From contig NW_022204369.1 in assembly GCF_007655135.1 (NCBI RefSeq), positions 26,152 through 90,151 on the forward strand: a DNA stretch of 64,000 nt, written 5' to 3'. A model generated the notes under the pieces. That model saw only the letters and a list, made by a program, of their open reading frames with translations, was not told the origin of the DNA and did no database searches. Each line of letters starts with the position of its first letter. The stretch's first letter is position 1. The position numbers and the translations under genes were made by a program. Shown here in pieces: positions 43,094 to 53,813 of this stretch. This DNA is from Punica granatum (taxonomy: Eukaryota > Streptophyta > Magnoliopsida > Myrtales > Lythraceae).

Positions 43094-43282
43094 CTTTTTA
43101 ATTTTTTTTTGCTGCTCGGGAAACTGTCCGACGTTGGACGGGAATCCGATCGTTACGGTTAATGTTTTGGGCACGTGCTATGCACTCGATACTTTTTTTC
43201 TTTCGTTTCTGCGATCATTTTTGCATTTTTTTTTCATTAGCTCTAACGGAGGAACAAAGTGAATTCGAGCGCAAAGGTTGAC

Positions 43283-43402
43283 GGGTGCGATCATACCAGC
43301 ACTAATGCACGGATCCCATCAGAACTCCGAAGTTAGCGTGCTTGGGCGAGAGTAGTACTAGGATGGGTGACCTCCTGGGAAGTCCTCGTGTGTTGCACCC
43401 CT
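43283..43402 (+). pseudogene. 5S rRNA pseudogene, copy 130
   Basis: Length is still 120 because three indels cancel: C lost in GCACGGATCC, A lost in box A (GTTAGCG) and GT added near the 3' end (CGTGTGTTGC). 216-bp long spacer follows. Confidence 0.7.
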
Positions 43403-43618
43403 CCTTTTTAATTTTTTTTTGCTGCTCGGGAAACTGTCCGACGTTGGACGGGAATCCCATCGTTACGGTTAATGTTTGGGCACGTGCTCATCGCAAAAGG
43501 CGTAAGGTTCGTTGTGAAATGCACTCGATACTTTTTTCTTTCGTTTCTGCGCTCATTTTGCATTTTTTTTTCATTAGCTCTACGGAGGAACAAAGTGAAT
43601 TCGAGCGCAAAGGTTGAC

Positions 43619-43738
43619 GGGTGCGATCATACCAGCACTAATGCACCGGATCCCATCAGAACTCCGAAGTTAAGCGTGCTGGGCGAGAGAGAGTAGTACT
43701 AGGGGTGACCTCCTGGGAAGTCCTCGTGTTGCACCCCT
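43619..43738 (+). pseudogene. 5S rRNA pseudogene, copy 131
   Basis: Length is 120 by chance: a T lost (GTGCTGGGCG), four bases added (GAGAGAGAGTAG) and three lost from box C (ACTAGGGGTGACC). 215-bp long spacer follows. Confidence 0.72.
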
Positions 43739-43953
43739 CCTTTTTAATTTTTTTTGCTGCTCGGGAAACTGTCCGACGTTGGACGGGAATCCCATCGTTA
43801 CGGTTAATGTTTTGGCACGTGCTCACTCGCAAAAGGCGTAAGGTTCGTTGTGAAATGCACTCGATACTTTTTTCTTTCGTTTCTGCGCTCATTTTGCATT
43901 TTTTTTCATTAGCTCTACGGAGGAACAAAGTGAATTCGAGCGCAAAGGTTGAC

Positions 43954-44073
43954 GGGTGCGATCATACCAGCACTAATGCACCGGATCCCATCAGAACTCC
44001 GAAGTTAAGCGTGCTTGGGCGAGAGTAGTACTAGGATGGGTGACCTCCTGGGAAGTCCTCGTGTTGCACCCCT
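43954..44073 (+). rRNA. 5S rRNA gene, copy 132
   Basis: Unaltered 120-nt copy. The short 194-bp spacer contains a run of 15 T at 44206-44220 and GAGCACAAAGG. Confidence 0.97.
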
Positions 44074-44267
44074 CCTTTTTAATTTTTTTTTTGCTGCTCG
44101 GGAAAATGTCCGACGTTGGACGGGAATCCGATCGTTACGGTTAATGTTTTGGGCACGTGCTATGCACTCGATACTTTTTTTCTTTCGTTTCTGCGATATT
44201 TTGCATTTTTTTTTTTTTTTCATTAGCTCTACGGAGGAACAAAGTGAATTCGAGCACAAAGGTTGAC

Positions 44268-44387
44268 GGGTGCGATCATACCAGCACTAATGCACCGGAT
44301 CCCATCAGAACTCCGAAGTTAAGCGTGCTTGGGCGAGAGTAGTACTAGGATGGGTGACCTCCTGGGAAGTCCTCGTGTTGCACCCCT
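44268..44387 (+). rRNA. 5S rRNA gene, copy 133
   Basis: Unaltered 120-nt copy; 218-bp long spacer follows. Confidence 0.97.
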
Positions 44388-44605
44388 CCTTTTTAATTTT
44401 TTTTTGCTGCTCGGGAAACTGTCCGACGTTGGACGGGAATCCCATCGTTACGGTTAATGTTTTGGGCACGTGCTCACTCGCAAAAGGCGTAGGTTCGTTG
44501 TGAAATGCACTCGATACTTTCTTTCTTTCGTTTCTGCGCTCATTTTGCATTTTTTTTCATTAGCTCTACGGAGGAACAAAGTGAATTCGAGCGCAAAGGT
44601 TGACG

Positions 44606-44722
44606 GGGTGCGATCATACCAGCACTAATGCACCGGATCCCATCAGAACTCCGAAGTTAAGCGTGCTTGGGCGAGAGTAGTACTAGGATGGGTGACCTCC
44701 TGGGAAGTCCTCGTGTTGCACT
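44606..44722 (+). rRNA. 5S rRNA gene variant, copy 134 (3' end loss)
   Basis: 117 nt. The 3' end reads GTTGCACTCC, so three C of the 3' helix I strand are lost and helix I cannot close fully. One extra G precedes the start. Short 195-bp spacer with GTTTGTTTGGG follows. Confidence 0.8.
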
Positions 44723-44917
44723 CCTTTTTAATTTTTTTTTTGCTGCTCGGGAAACTGTCCGACGTTGGACGGGAATCCCATCGTTACGGTTAATGTTTGT
44801 TTGGGCACGTGCTATGCACTCGATACTTTTTTTTCTTTCGTTTCTGCGATCATTTTTGCATTTTTTTTCATTAGCTCTACGGAGGAACAAAGAGTGAATT
44901 CGAGCGCAAAGGTTGAC

Positions 44918-45037
44918 TGGTGCGATCATACCAGCACTAATGCACCGGATCCCATCAGAATCCGAAGTTAAGCGTGCTTGGGCGAGAGAGTAGTACTAGG
45001 ATGGGTGACCTCCTGGGAAGTCCTCGTGTTGCACCCT
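44918..45037 (+). rRNA. 5S rRNA gene variant, copy 135
   Basis: 120 nt by cancelling changes: G1T (GACTGGTGCG), one C lost (CAGAATCCG), an extra GA and one C lost at the 3' end. 220-bp long spacer follows. Confidence 0.78.
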
Positions 45038-45257
45038 CCTCTTTTAATTTTTTTTTGCTGCTCGGGAAACTGTCCGACGTTGGACGGGAATCCCATCGTT
45101 ACGGTTAATGTTTTGGGCACGTGCTCACTCGCAAAAGGCGTAAGGTTCGTTGTGAAATGCACTCGATACTTTTTTCTTTCGTTTCTGCGCTCATTTTTGC
45201 ATTTTTTTTTCATTAGCTCTACGGAGGAACAAAGTGAATTCGAGCGCAAAGGTTGAC

Positions 45258-45377
45258 GGGTGCGATCATACCAGCACTAATGCACCGGATCCCATCAGAA
45301 CTCCGAAGTTAAGCGTGCTTGGGCGAGAGTAGTACTAGGATGGGTGACCTCCTGGGAAGTCCTCGTGTTGCACCCCT
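45258..45377 (+). rRNA. 5S rRNA gene, copy 136
   Basis: Unaltered 120-nt copy. The 205-bp spacer is a long type lacking the CGATAC segment and first T tract (GCACTTTCTTTCTGC). Confidence 0.97.
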
Positions 45378-45582
45378 CCTTTTTAATTTTTTTTTGCTGC
45401 TCGGGAAACTGTCCGACGTTGGACGGGAATCCCATCGTTACGGTTAATGTTTTGGGCACGTGCTCACTCGCAAAAGGCGTGAGGTTCGTTGTGAAATGCA
45501 CTTTCTTTCTGCGCTCATTTTTGCATTTTTTTTTTCATTAGCTCTACGGAGGAACAAAGTGAATTCGAGCGCAAAGGTTGAC

Positions 45583-45701
45583 GGTGCGATCATACCAGCA
45601 CTAATGCACCGGATCCCATCAGAACTCCGAAGTTAAGCGTGCTTGGGCGAGAGTAGTACTAGGATGGGTGACCTCCTGGGAAGTCCTCGTGTTGCACCCC
45701 T
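45583..45701 (+). rRNA. 5S rRNA gene variant, copy 137 (-1 nt at 5' end)
   Basis: 119 nt with two G at the start; short 190-bp spacer follows. Confidence 0.87.
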
Positions 45702-45891
45702 CTTTTTTAATTTTTTTTTGCTGCTCGGAAACTGTCCGACGTTGGACGGGAATCCCATCGTTACGGTTAATGTTTTGGGCACGTGCTATGCACTCGATAC
45801 TTTTTTTCTTTCGTTTCTGCGCTCATTTTTTTGCATTTTTTTTTCATTAGCTCTACGGAGGAACAAAGTGAATTCGAGCACAAAGGTTGAC

Positions 45892-46013
45892 GGGTGCGAT
45901 CATACCAGCACTAATGCACCGGATCCCATCAGAACTCCGAAGTTAAGCGTGCTTGGGCGAGAGTAGTACTAGGATGGGTGACCTCCTGGGAAGTCCTCGT
46001 GTTGCACACCCCT
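45892..46013 (+). rRNA. 5S rRNA gene variant, copy 138 (+2 nt)
   Basis: 122 nt; CA is duplicated at the 3' end (GTTGCACACCCCT), as in copy 141. Short 196-bp spacer follows with a doubled T7C tract (46113-46130). Confidence 0.86.
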
Positions 46014-46209
46014 CCTTTTTAATTTTTTTTTGCTGCTCGGGAACTGTCCGACGTTGGACGGGAATCCCATCGTTACGGTTAATGTTTTGGGCACGTGCTA
46101 TGCACTCGATACTTTTTTTCTTTTTTTCTTTCGTTTCTGCGATCATTTTTGCATTTTTTTTTCATTAGCTCTACGGAGGAACAAAGTGAATTCGAGCGCA
46201 AAGGTTGAC

Positions 46210-46330
46210 GGGTGCGATCATACCAGCACTAATGCACCGGATCCCATCAGAACTCCGAAGTTAAGCGTGCTTGGGCGAGAGTAGTACTAGGATGGGTGAC
46301 CTCCTGGGAAGTCCTCGTGTTGCAACCCCT
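46210..46330 (+). rRNA. 5S rRNA gene variant, copy 139 (+1 nt)
   Basis: 121 nt with an extra A (GTTGCAACCCCT); 221-bp long spacer follows. Confidence 0.87.
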
Positions 46331-46551
46331 CCCTTTTTAATTTTTTTTTGCTGCTCGGGAAACTGTCCGACGTTGGACGGGAATCCCATCGTTACGGTTA
46401 ATGTTTTGGGCACGTGCTCACTCGCAAAGGCGTAGGTTCGTTGTGAAATGCACTCGATACTTTTTTTCTTTCGTTTCTCTGCGCTCATTTTTGCATTTTT
46501 TTTTCATTAGCTCTACGGAGGAACAAAGTGAATTCGAGCGCAAAGGTTGAC

Positions 46552-46671
46552 GGGTGCGATCATACCAGCACTAATGCACCGGATCCCATCAGAACTCCGA
46601 AGTTAAGCGTGCTTGGGCGAGAGTAGTACTAGGATGGGTGACCTCCTGGGAAGTCCTCGTGTTGCACCCCT
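46552..46671 (+). rRNA. 5S rRNA gene, copy 140
   Basis: Unaltered 120-nt copy. The 223-bp long spacer has an extra TTTC (CGTTTCTTTTCTGC). Confidence 0.97.
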
Positions 46672-46894
46672 CCTTTTTAATTTTTTTTTGCTGCTCGGGA
46701 AACTGTCCGACGTTGGACGGGAATCCCATCGTTACGGTTAATGTTTTGGGCACGTGCTCACTCGCAAAGGCGTAAGGTTCGTGTGAAATGCACTCGATAC
46801 TTTTTTTCTTTCGTTTCTTTTCTGCGCTCATTTTTGCATTTTTTTTTCATTAGCTCTACGGAGGAACAAAGTGAATTCGAGCGCAAAGGTTGAC

Positions 46895-47014
46895 GGGTGC
46901 GATCATACCAGCACTAATGCCGGATCCCATCAGAACTCCGAAGTTAAGCGTGCTTGGGCGAGAGTAGTACTAGGATGGGTGACCTCCTGGGAAGTCCTCG
47001 TGTTGCACACCCCT
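46895..47014 (+). rRNA. 5S rRNA gene variant, copy 141
   Basis: 120 nt by cancelling changes: two bases lost in TAATGCCGG and CA added at the 3' end (GCACACCCCT). 220-bp long spacer follows. Confidence 0.8.
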
Positions 47015-47234
47015 CCTTTTTAATTTTTTTTTGCTGCTCGGGAAACTGTCCGACGTTGGACGGGAATCCCATCGTTACGGTTAATGTTTTGGGCACGTGC
47101 TCACTCGCAAAAGGCGTGAGGTTCGTTGTGAAATGCACTCGATACTTTTTTTCTTTCGTTTCTGCGCTCATTTTTGCATTTTTTTTTCATTAGCTCTACG
47201 GAGGAACAAAGTGAATTCGAGCGCAAAGGTTGAC

Positions 47235-47355
47235 GGGTGCGATCATACCAGCACTAATGCACCGGATCCCATCAGAACTCCGAAGTTAAGCGTGCTTGGG
47301 CGAGAGTAGTACTAGGATGGGTGACCTCCTGGGAAGTCCTCGTGTTGCACCCCCT
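47235..47355 (+). rRNA. 5S rRNA gene variant, copy 142 (+1 nt)
   Basis: 121 nt with an extra C near the 3' end (GCACCCCCT). Short 191-bp spacer follows, in which TGCTGCTCGG has become TGCTCGG. Confidence 0.87.
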
Positions 47356-47546
47356 CCTTTTAATTTTTTTTTTTGCTCGGGAAACTGTCCGACGTTGGAC
47401 GGGAATCCCATCGTTACGGTTAATGTTTTGGGCACGTGCTATGCACTCGATACTTTTTTTCTTTCGTTTCTGCGATCATTTTTGCATTTTTTTTTTTTTC
47501 ATTAGCTCTACGGAGGAACAAAGTGAATTCGAGCGCAAAGGTTGAC

Positions 47547-47666
47547 GGGTGCGATCATACCAGCACTAATGCACCGGATCCCATCAGAACTCCGAAGTTA
47601 AGCGTGCTTGGGCGAGAGTAGTACTAGGATGGGTGACCTCCTGGGAAGTCCTCGTGTTGCACCCCT
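47547..47666 (+). rRNA. 5S rRNA gene, copy 143
   Basis: Unaltered 120-nt copy; 219-bp long spacer follows. Confidence 0.97.
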
Positions 47667-47885
47667 CCTTTTTAATTTTTTTTTGCTGCTCGGGAAACTG
47701 TCCGACGTTGGACGGGAATCCCATCGTTACGGTTAATGTTTTGGGCACGTGCTCACTCGCAAAAGGCGTAAGGTTCGTTGTGAAATGCACTCGATACTTT
47801 TTTTCTTTCGTTCTGCGCTCATTTTTGCATTTTTTTTTCATTAGCTCTACGGAGGAACAAAGTGAATTCGAGCGCAAAGGTTGAC

Positions 47886-48005
47886 GGGTGCGATCATACC
47901 AGCACTAATGCACCGGATCCCATCAGAACTCCGAAGTTAAGCGTGCTTGGGCGAGAGTAGTACTAGGATGGGTGACCTCCTGGGAAGTCCTCGTGTTGCA
48001 CCCCC
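47886..48005 (+). rRNA. 5S rRNA gene variant, copy 144 (3' end change)
   Basis: 120 nt with the terminal T replaced (GCACCCCCCTTTT). Short 190-bp spacer with a scrambled junction, GTGCTAGCACTTCGATAC, follows. Confidence 0.88.
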
Positions 48006-48195
48006 CTTTTTAATTTTTTTTTGCTGCTCGGGAAACTGTCCGACGTTGGACGGGAATCCCATCGTTACGGTTAATGTTTTGGGCACGTGCTAGCACTTCG
48101 ATACTTTTTTTTTCTTTCGTTTCTGCGATCATTTTTGCATTTTTTTTTCATTAGCTCTACGGAGGAACAAAGTGAATTCGAGCGCAAAGGTTGAC

Positions 48196-48315
48196 GGGTG
48201 CGATCATACCAGCACTAATGCACCGGATCCCATCAGAACTCCGAAGTTAAGCGTGCTTGGGCGAGAGTAGTACTAGGATGGGTGACCTCCTGGGAAGTCC
48301 TCGTGTTGCACCCCT
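48196..48315 (+). rRNA. 5S rRNA gene, copy 145
   Basis: Unaltered 120-nt copy; 217-bp long spacer follows. Confidence 0.97.
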
Positions 48316-48532
48316 CCTTTTTAATTTTTTTTTGCTGCTCGGGAAACTGTCCGACGTTGGACGGGAATCCCATCGTTACGGTTAATGTTTGGGCACGTGC
48401 TCACTCGCAAAAGGCGTAGGTTCGTTGTGAAATGCACTCGATACTTTTTTCTTTCGTTTCTGCGCTCATTTTTGCATTTTTTTTTCATTAGCTCTACGGA
48501 GGAACAAAGTGAATTCGAGCGCAAAGGTTGAC

Positions 48533-48652
48533 GGGTGCGATCATACCAGCACTAATGCACCGGATCCCATCAGAACTCCGAAGTTAAGCGTGCTTGGGCG
48601 AGAGTAGTACTAGGATGGGTGACCTCCTGGGAAGTCCTCGTGTTGCACCCCT
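48533..48652 (+). rRNA. 5S rRNA gene, copy 146
   Basis: Unaltered 120-nt copy; 220-bp long spacer follows. Confidence 0.97.
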
Positions 48653-48872
48653 CCTTTTTAATTTTTTTTTGCTGCTCGGGAAACTGTCCGACGTTGGACG
48701 GGAATCCCATCGTTACGGTTAATGTTTTGGGCACGTGCTCACTCGCAAAAGGCGTAAGGTTCGTTGTGAAATGCACTCGATACTTTTTTTCTTTCGTTTC
48801 TGCGCTCATTTTTGCATTTTTTTTTCATTAGCTCTACGGAGGAACAAAGTGAATTCGAGCGCAAAGGTTGAC

Positions 48873-48992
48873 GGGTGCGATCATACCAGCACTAATGCAC
48901 CGGATCCCATCAGAACTCCGAAGTTAAGCGTGCTTGGGCGAGAGTAGTACTAGGATGGGTGACCTCCTGGGAAGTCCTCGTGTTGCACCCCT
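48873..48992 (+). rRNA. 5S rRNA gene, copy 147
   Basis: Unaltered 120-nt copy; short 189-bp spacer follows. Confidence 0.97.
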
Positions 48993-49181
48993 CCTTTTTA
49001 ATTTTTTTTTGCTGCTCGGGAAACTGTCCGACGTTGGACGGGAATCCCATCGTTACGGTTAATGTTTTGGGCACGTGCTATGCACTCGATACTTTTTTTC
49101 TTTCGTTTCTGCGATCATTTTTGCATTTTTTTTTCATTAGCTCTACGGAGGAACAAAGTGAATTCGAGCGCAAAGGTTGAC

Positions 49182-49301
49182 GGGTGCGATCATACCAGCA
49201 CTAATGCACCGGATCCCATCAGAACTCCGAAGTTAAGCGTGCTTGGGCGAGAGTAGTACTAGGATGGGTGACCTCCTGGGAAGTCCTCGTGTTGCACCCC
49301 T
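49182..49301 (+). rRNA. 5S rRNA gene, copy 148
   Basis: Unaltered 120-nt copy; 220-bp long spacer follows. Confidence 0.97.
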
Positions 49302-49521
49302 CCTTTTTAATTTTTTTTTGCTGCTCGGGAAACTGTCCGACGTTGGACGGGAATCCCATCGTTACGGTTAATGTTTTTGGGCACGTGCTCACTCGCAAAA
49401 GGCGTAAGGTTCGTTGTGAAATGCACTCGATACTTTTTTCTTTCGTTTCTGCGCTCATTTTTGCATTTTTTTTTCATTAGCTCTACGGAGGAACAAAGTG
49501 AATTCGAGCGCAAAGGTTGAC

Positions 49522-49641
49522 GGGTGCGATCATACCAGCACTAATGCACCGGATCCCATCAGAACTCCGAAGTTAAGCGTGCTTGGGCGAGAGTAGTACT
49601 AGGATGGGTGACCTCCTGGGAAGTCCTCGTGTTGCACCCCT
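49522..49641 (+). rRNA. 5S rRNA gene, copy 149
   Basis: Unaltered 120-nt copy; 220-bp long spacer follows. Confidence 0.97.
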
Positions 49642-49861
49642 CCTTTTTAATTTTTTTTTGCTGCTCGGGAAACTGTCCGACGTTGGACGGGAATCCCATC
49701 GTTACGGTTAATGTTTTGGGCACGTGCTCACTCGCAAAAGGCGTAAGGTTCGTTGTGAAATGCACTCGATACTTTTTTTCTTTCGTTTCTGCGCTCATTT
49801 TTGCATTTTTTTTTCATTAGCTCTACGGAGGAACAAAGTGAATTCGAGCGCAAAGGTTGAC

Positions 49862-49981
49862 GGGTGCGATCATACCAGCACTAATGCACCGGATCCCATC
49901 AGAACTCCGAAGTTAAGCGTGCTTGGGCGAGAGTAGTACTAGGATGGGTGACCTCCTGGGAAGTCCTCGTGTTGCACCCCT
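49862..49981 (+). rRNA. 5S rRNA gene, copy 150
   Basis: Unaltered 120-nt copy; short 189-bp spacer with TCCGATCG follows. Confidence 0.97.
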
Positions 49982-50170
49982 CCTTTTTAATTTTTTTTTG
50001 CTGCTCGGGAAACTGTCCGACGTTGGACGGGAATCCGATCGTTACGGTTAATGTTTTGGGCACGTGCTATGCACTCGATACTTTTTTTCTTTCGTTTCTG
50101 CGATCATTTTTGCATTTTTTTTTCATTAGCTCTACGGAGGAACAAAGTGAATTCGAGCGCAAAGGTTGAC

Positions 50171-50290
50171 GGGTGCGATCATACCAGCACTAATGCACCG
50201 GATCCCATCAGAACTCCGAAGTTAAGCGTGCTTGGGCGAGAGTAGTACTAGGATGGGTGACCTCCTGGGAAGTCCTCGTGTTGCACCCCT
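50171..50290 (+). rRNA. 5S rRNA gene, copy 151
   Basis: Unaltered 120-nt copy; 219-bp long spacer follows. Confidence 0.97.
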
Positions 50291-50509
50291 CCTTTTTAAT
50301 TTTTTTTTGCTGCTCGGGAAACTGTCCGACGTTGGACGGGAATCCCATCGTTACGGTTAATGTTTTGGGCACGTGCTCACTCGCAAAAGGCGTAAGGTTC
50401 GTTGTGAAATGCACTCGATACTTTTTTCTTTCGTTTCTGCGCTCATTTTTGCATTTTTTTTTCATTAGCTCTACGGAGGAACAAAGTGAATTCGAGCGCA
50501 AAGGTTGAC

Positions 50510-50629
50510 GGGTGCGATCATACCAGCACTAATGCACCGGATCCCATCAGAACTCCGAAGTTAAGCGTGCTTGGGCGAGAGTAGTACTAGGATGGGTGAC
50601 CTCCTGGGAAGTCCTCGTGTTGCACCCCT
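50510..50629 (+). rRNA. 5S rRNA gene, copy 152
   Basis: Unaltered 120-nt copy. The short 188-bp spacer carries the rare GCGATTATT allele, shared with copies 162 and 179, and GAGCACAAAGG. Confidence 0.97.
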
Positions 50630-50817
50630 CCTTTTTAATTTTTTTTGCTGCTCGGGAAACTGTCCGACGTTGGACGGGAATCCGATCGTTACGGTTAATG
50701 TTTTGGGCACGTGCTATGCACTCGATACTTTTTTTCTTTCGTTTCTGCGATTATTTTTGCATTTTTTTTTCATTAGCTCTACGGAGGAACAAAGTGAATT
50801 CGAGCACAAAGGTTGAC

Positions 50818-50937
50818 GGGTGCGATCATACCAGCACTAATGCACCGGATCCCATCAGAACTCCGAAGTTAAGCGTGCTTGGGCGAGAGTAGTACTAGGA
50901 TGGGTGACCTCCTGGGAAGTCCTCGTGTTGCACCCCT
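50818..50937 (+). rRNA. 5S rRNA gene, copy 153
   Basis: Unaltered 120-nt copy; short 189-bp spacer with GCGCTC follows. Confidence 0.97.
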
Positions 50938-51126
50938 CCTTTTTAATTTTTTTTTGCTGCTCGGGAAACTGTCCGACGTTGGACGGGAATCCGATCGTTA
51001 CGGTTAATGTTTTGGGCACGTGCTATGCACTCGATACTTTTTTTCTTTCGTTTCTGCGCTCATTTTTGCATTTTTTTTTCATTAGCTCTACGGAGGAACA
51101 AAGTGAATTCGAGCGCAAAGGTTGAC

Positions 51127-51245
51127 GGTGCGATCATACCAGCACTAATGCACCGGATCCCATCAGAACTCCGAAGTTAAGCGTGCTTGGGCGAGAGTAG
51201 TACTAGGATGGGTGACCTCCTGGGAAGTCCTCGTGTTGCACCCCT
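51127..51245 (+). rRNA. 5S rRNA gene variant, copy 154 (-1 nt at 5' end)
   Basis: 119 nt with two G at the start; 220-bp long spacer follows. Confidence 0.88.
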
Positions 51246-51465
51246 CCTTTTTAATTTTTTTTTGCTGCTCGGGAAACTGTCCGACGTTGGACGGGAATCC
51301 CATCGTTACGGTTAATGTTTTGGGCACGTGCTCACTCGCAAAAGGCGTGAGGTTCGTTGTGAAATGCACTCGATACTTTTTTTCTTTCGTTTCTGCGCTC
51401 ATTTTTGCATTTTTTTTTCATTAGCTCTACGGAGGAACAAAGTGAATTCGAGCGCAAAGGTTGAC

Positions 51466-51585
51466 GGGTGCGATCATACCAGCACTAATGCACCGGATCC
51501 CATCAGAACTCCGAAGTTAAGCGTGCTTGGGCGAGAGTAGTACTAGGATGGGTGACCTCCTGGGAAGTCCTCGTGTTGCACCCCT
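51466..51585 (+). rRNA. 5S rRNA gene, copy 155
   Basis: Unaltered 120-nt copy; 219-bp long spacer follows. Confidence 0.97.
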
Positions 51586-51804
51586 CCTTTTTAATTTTTT
51601 TTTGCTGCTCGGGAAACTGTCCGACGTTGGACGGGAATCCCATCGTTACGGTTAATGTTTTGGGCACGTGCTCACTCGCAAAAGGCGTAAGGTTCGTTGT
51701 GAATGCACTCGATACTTTTTTTCTTTCGTTTCTGCGCTCATTTTTGCATTTTTTTTTCATTAGCTCTACGGAGGAACAAAGTGAATTCGAGCGCAAAGGT
51801 TGAC

Positions 51805-51924
51805 GGGTGCGATCATACCAGCACTAATGCACCGGATCCCATCAGAACTCCGAAGTTAAGCGTGCTTGGGCGAGAGTAGTACTAGGATGGGTGACCTCCT
51901 GGGAAGTCCTCGTGTTGCACCCCT
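51805..51924 (+). rRNA. 5S rRNA gene, copy 156
   Basis: Unaltered 120-nt copy. The 222-bp long spacer ends with the old GAAATCG allele. Confidence 0.97.
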
Positions 51925-52146
51925 CCTTTTTAATTTTTTTTTTGCTGCTCGGGAAACTGTCCGACGTTGGACGGGAATCCCATCGTTACGGTTAATGTTT
52001 TGGGCACGTGCTCACTCGCAAAAGGCGTAAGGTTCGTTGTGAAATGCACTCGATACTTTTTTTCTTTCGTTTCTGCGCTCATTTTTGCATTTTTTTTTTC
52101 ATTAGCTCTACGGAGGAACAAAGTGAAATCGAGCGCAAAGGTTGAC

Positions 52147-52266
52147 GGGTGCGATCATACCAGCACTAATGCACCGGATCCCATCAGAACTCCGAAGTTA
52201 AGCGTGCTTGGGCGAGAGTAGTACTAGGATGGGTGACCTCCTGGGAAGTCCTCGTGTTGCACCCCT
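52147..52266 (+). rRNA. 5S rRNA gene, copy 157
   Basis: Unaltered 120-nt copy; 222-bp long spacer with a longer T tract follows. Confidence 0.97.
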
Positions 52267-52488
52267 CCTTTTTAATTTTTTTTTGCTGCTCGGGAAACTG
52301 TCCGACGTTGGACGGGAATCCCATCGTTACGGTTAATGTTTTGGGCACGTGCTCACTCGCAAAAGGCGTAAGGTTCGTTGTGAAATGCACTCGATACTTT
52401 TTTTCTTTCGTTTCTGCGCTCATTTTTGCATTTTTTTTTTTCATTAGCTCTACGGAGGAACAAAGTGAATTCGAGCGCAAAGGTTGAC

Positions 52489-52608
52489 GGGTGCGATCAT
52501 ACCAGCACTAATGCACCGGATCCCATCAGAACTCCGAAGTTAAGCGTGCTTGGGCGAGAGTAGTACTAGGATGGGTGACCTCCTGGGAAGTCCTCGTGTT
52601 GCACCCCT
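52489..52608 (+). rRNA. 5S rRNA gene, copy 158
   Basis: Unaltered 120-nt copy; 220-bp long spacer follows. Confidence 0.97.
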
Positions 52609-52828
52609 CCTTTTTAATTTTTTTTTGCTGCTCGGGAAACTGTCCGACGTTGGACGGGAATCCCATCGTTACGGTTAATGTTTTGGGCACGTGCTCACTC
52701 GCAAAAGGCGTAAGGTTCGTTGTGAAATGCACTCGATACTTTTTTTCTTTCGTTTCTGCGCTCATTTTTGCATTTTTTTTTCATTAGCTCTACGGAGGAA
52801 CAAAGTGAATTCGAGCGCAAAGGTTGAC

Positions 52829-52948
52829 GGGTGCGATCATACCAGCACTAATGCACCGGATCCCATCAGAACTCCGAAGTTAAGCGTGCTTGGGCGAGAG
52901 TAGTACTAGGATGGGTGACCTCCTGGGAAGTCCTCGTGTTGCACCCCT
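52829..52948 (+). rRNA. 5S rRNA gene, copy 159
   Basis: Unaltered 120-nt copy. Short 186-bp spacer with GCGATTTTTGC follows. Confidence 0.97.
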
Positions 52949-53134
52949 CCTTTTTAATTTTTTTTTGCTGCTCGGGAAACTGTCCGACGTTGGACGGGAA
53001 TCCCATCGTTACGGTTAATGTTTTGGGCACGTGCTATGCACTCGATACTTTTTTTCTTTCGTTTCTGCGATTTTTGCATTTTTTTTTCATTAGCTCTACG
53101 GAGGAACAAAGTGAATTCGAGCGCAAAGGTTGAC

Positions 53135-53254
53135 GGGTGCGATCATACCAGCACTAATGCACCGGATCCCATCAGAACTCCGAAGTTAAGCGTGCTTGGG
53201 CGAGAGTAGTACTAGGATGGGTGACCTCCTGGGAAGTCCTCGTGTTGCACCCCT
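53135..53254 (+). rRNA. 5S rRNA gene, copy 160
   Basis: Unaltered 120-nt copy; 220-bp long spacer follows. Confidence 0.97.
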
Positions 53255-53474
53255 CCTTTTTAATTTTTTTTTGCTGCTCGGGAAACTGTCCGACGTTGGA
53301 CGGGAATCCCATCGTTACGGTTAATGTTTTGGGCACGTGCTCACTCGCAAAAGGCGTAAGGTTCGTTGTGAAATGCACTCGATACTTTTTTTCTTTCGTT
53401 TCTGCGCTCATTTTTGCATTTTTTTTTCATTAGCTCTACGGAGGAACAAAGTGAATTCGAGCGCAAAGGTTGAC

Positions 53475-53594
53475 GGGTGCGATCATACCAGCACTAATGC
53501 ACCGGATCCCATCAGAACTCCGAAGTTAAGCGTGCTTGGGCGAGAGTAGTACTAGGATGGGTGACCTCCTGGGAAGTCCTCGTGTTGCACCCCT
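53475..53594 (+). rRNA. 5S rRNA gene, copy 161
   Basis: Unaltered 120-nt copy; 219-bp long spacer follows. Confidence 0.97.
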
Positions 53595-53813
53595 CCTTTT
53601 TAATTTTTTTTTGCTGCTCGGGAAACTGTCCGACGTTGGACGGGAATCCCATCGTTACGGTTAATGTTTTGGGCACGTGCTCACTCGCAAAAGGCGTAAG
53701 GTTCGTTGTGAAATGCACTCGATACTTTTTTCTTTCGTTTCTGCGCTCATTTTTGCATTTTTTTTTCATTAGCTCTACGGAGGAACAAAGTGAATTCGAG
53801 CGCAAAGGTTGAC

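Larger units (their letters stand above)
22568..48195 (+). repeat. Array domain C: eroded units, long and short spacers mixed
   Basis: 48 of 78 genes (copies 67-144) differ from the consensus, mainly by 1-10 nt indels. 23 of the spacers are short. One-off spacer deletions occur at about 26026, 42638 and 45502. This is either true decay of non-functional copies or a stretch of weaker sequence consensus. Confidence 0.85.

Noticed and set aside
22568..48195. Central domain as proof of pseudogene selection or silencing
   Set aside because: Short indels in repeats and homopolymers can also come from weak consensus sequence. The sequence alone cannot separate the two.
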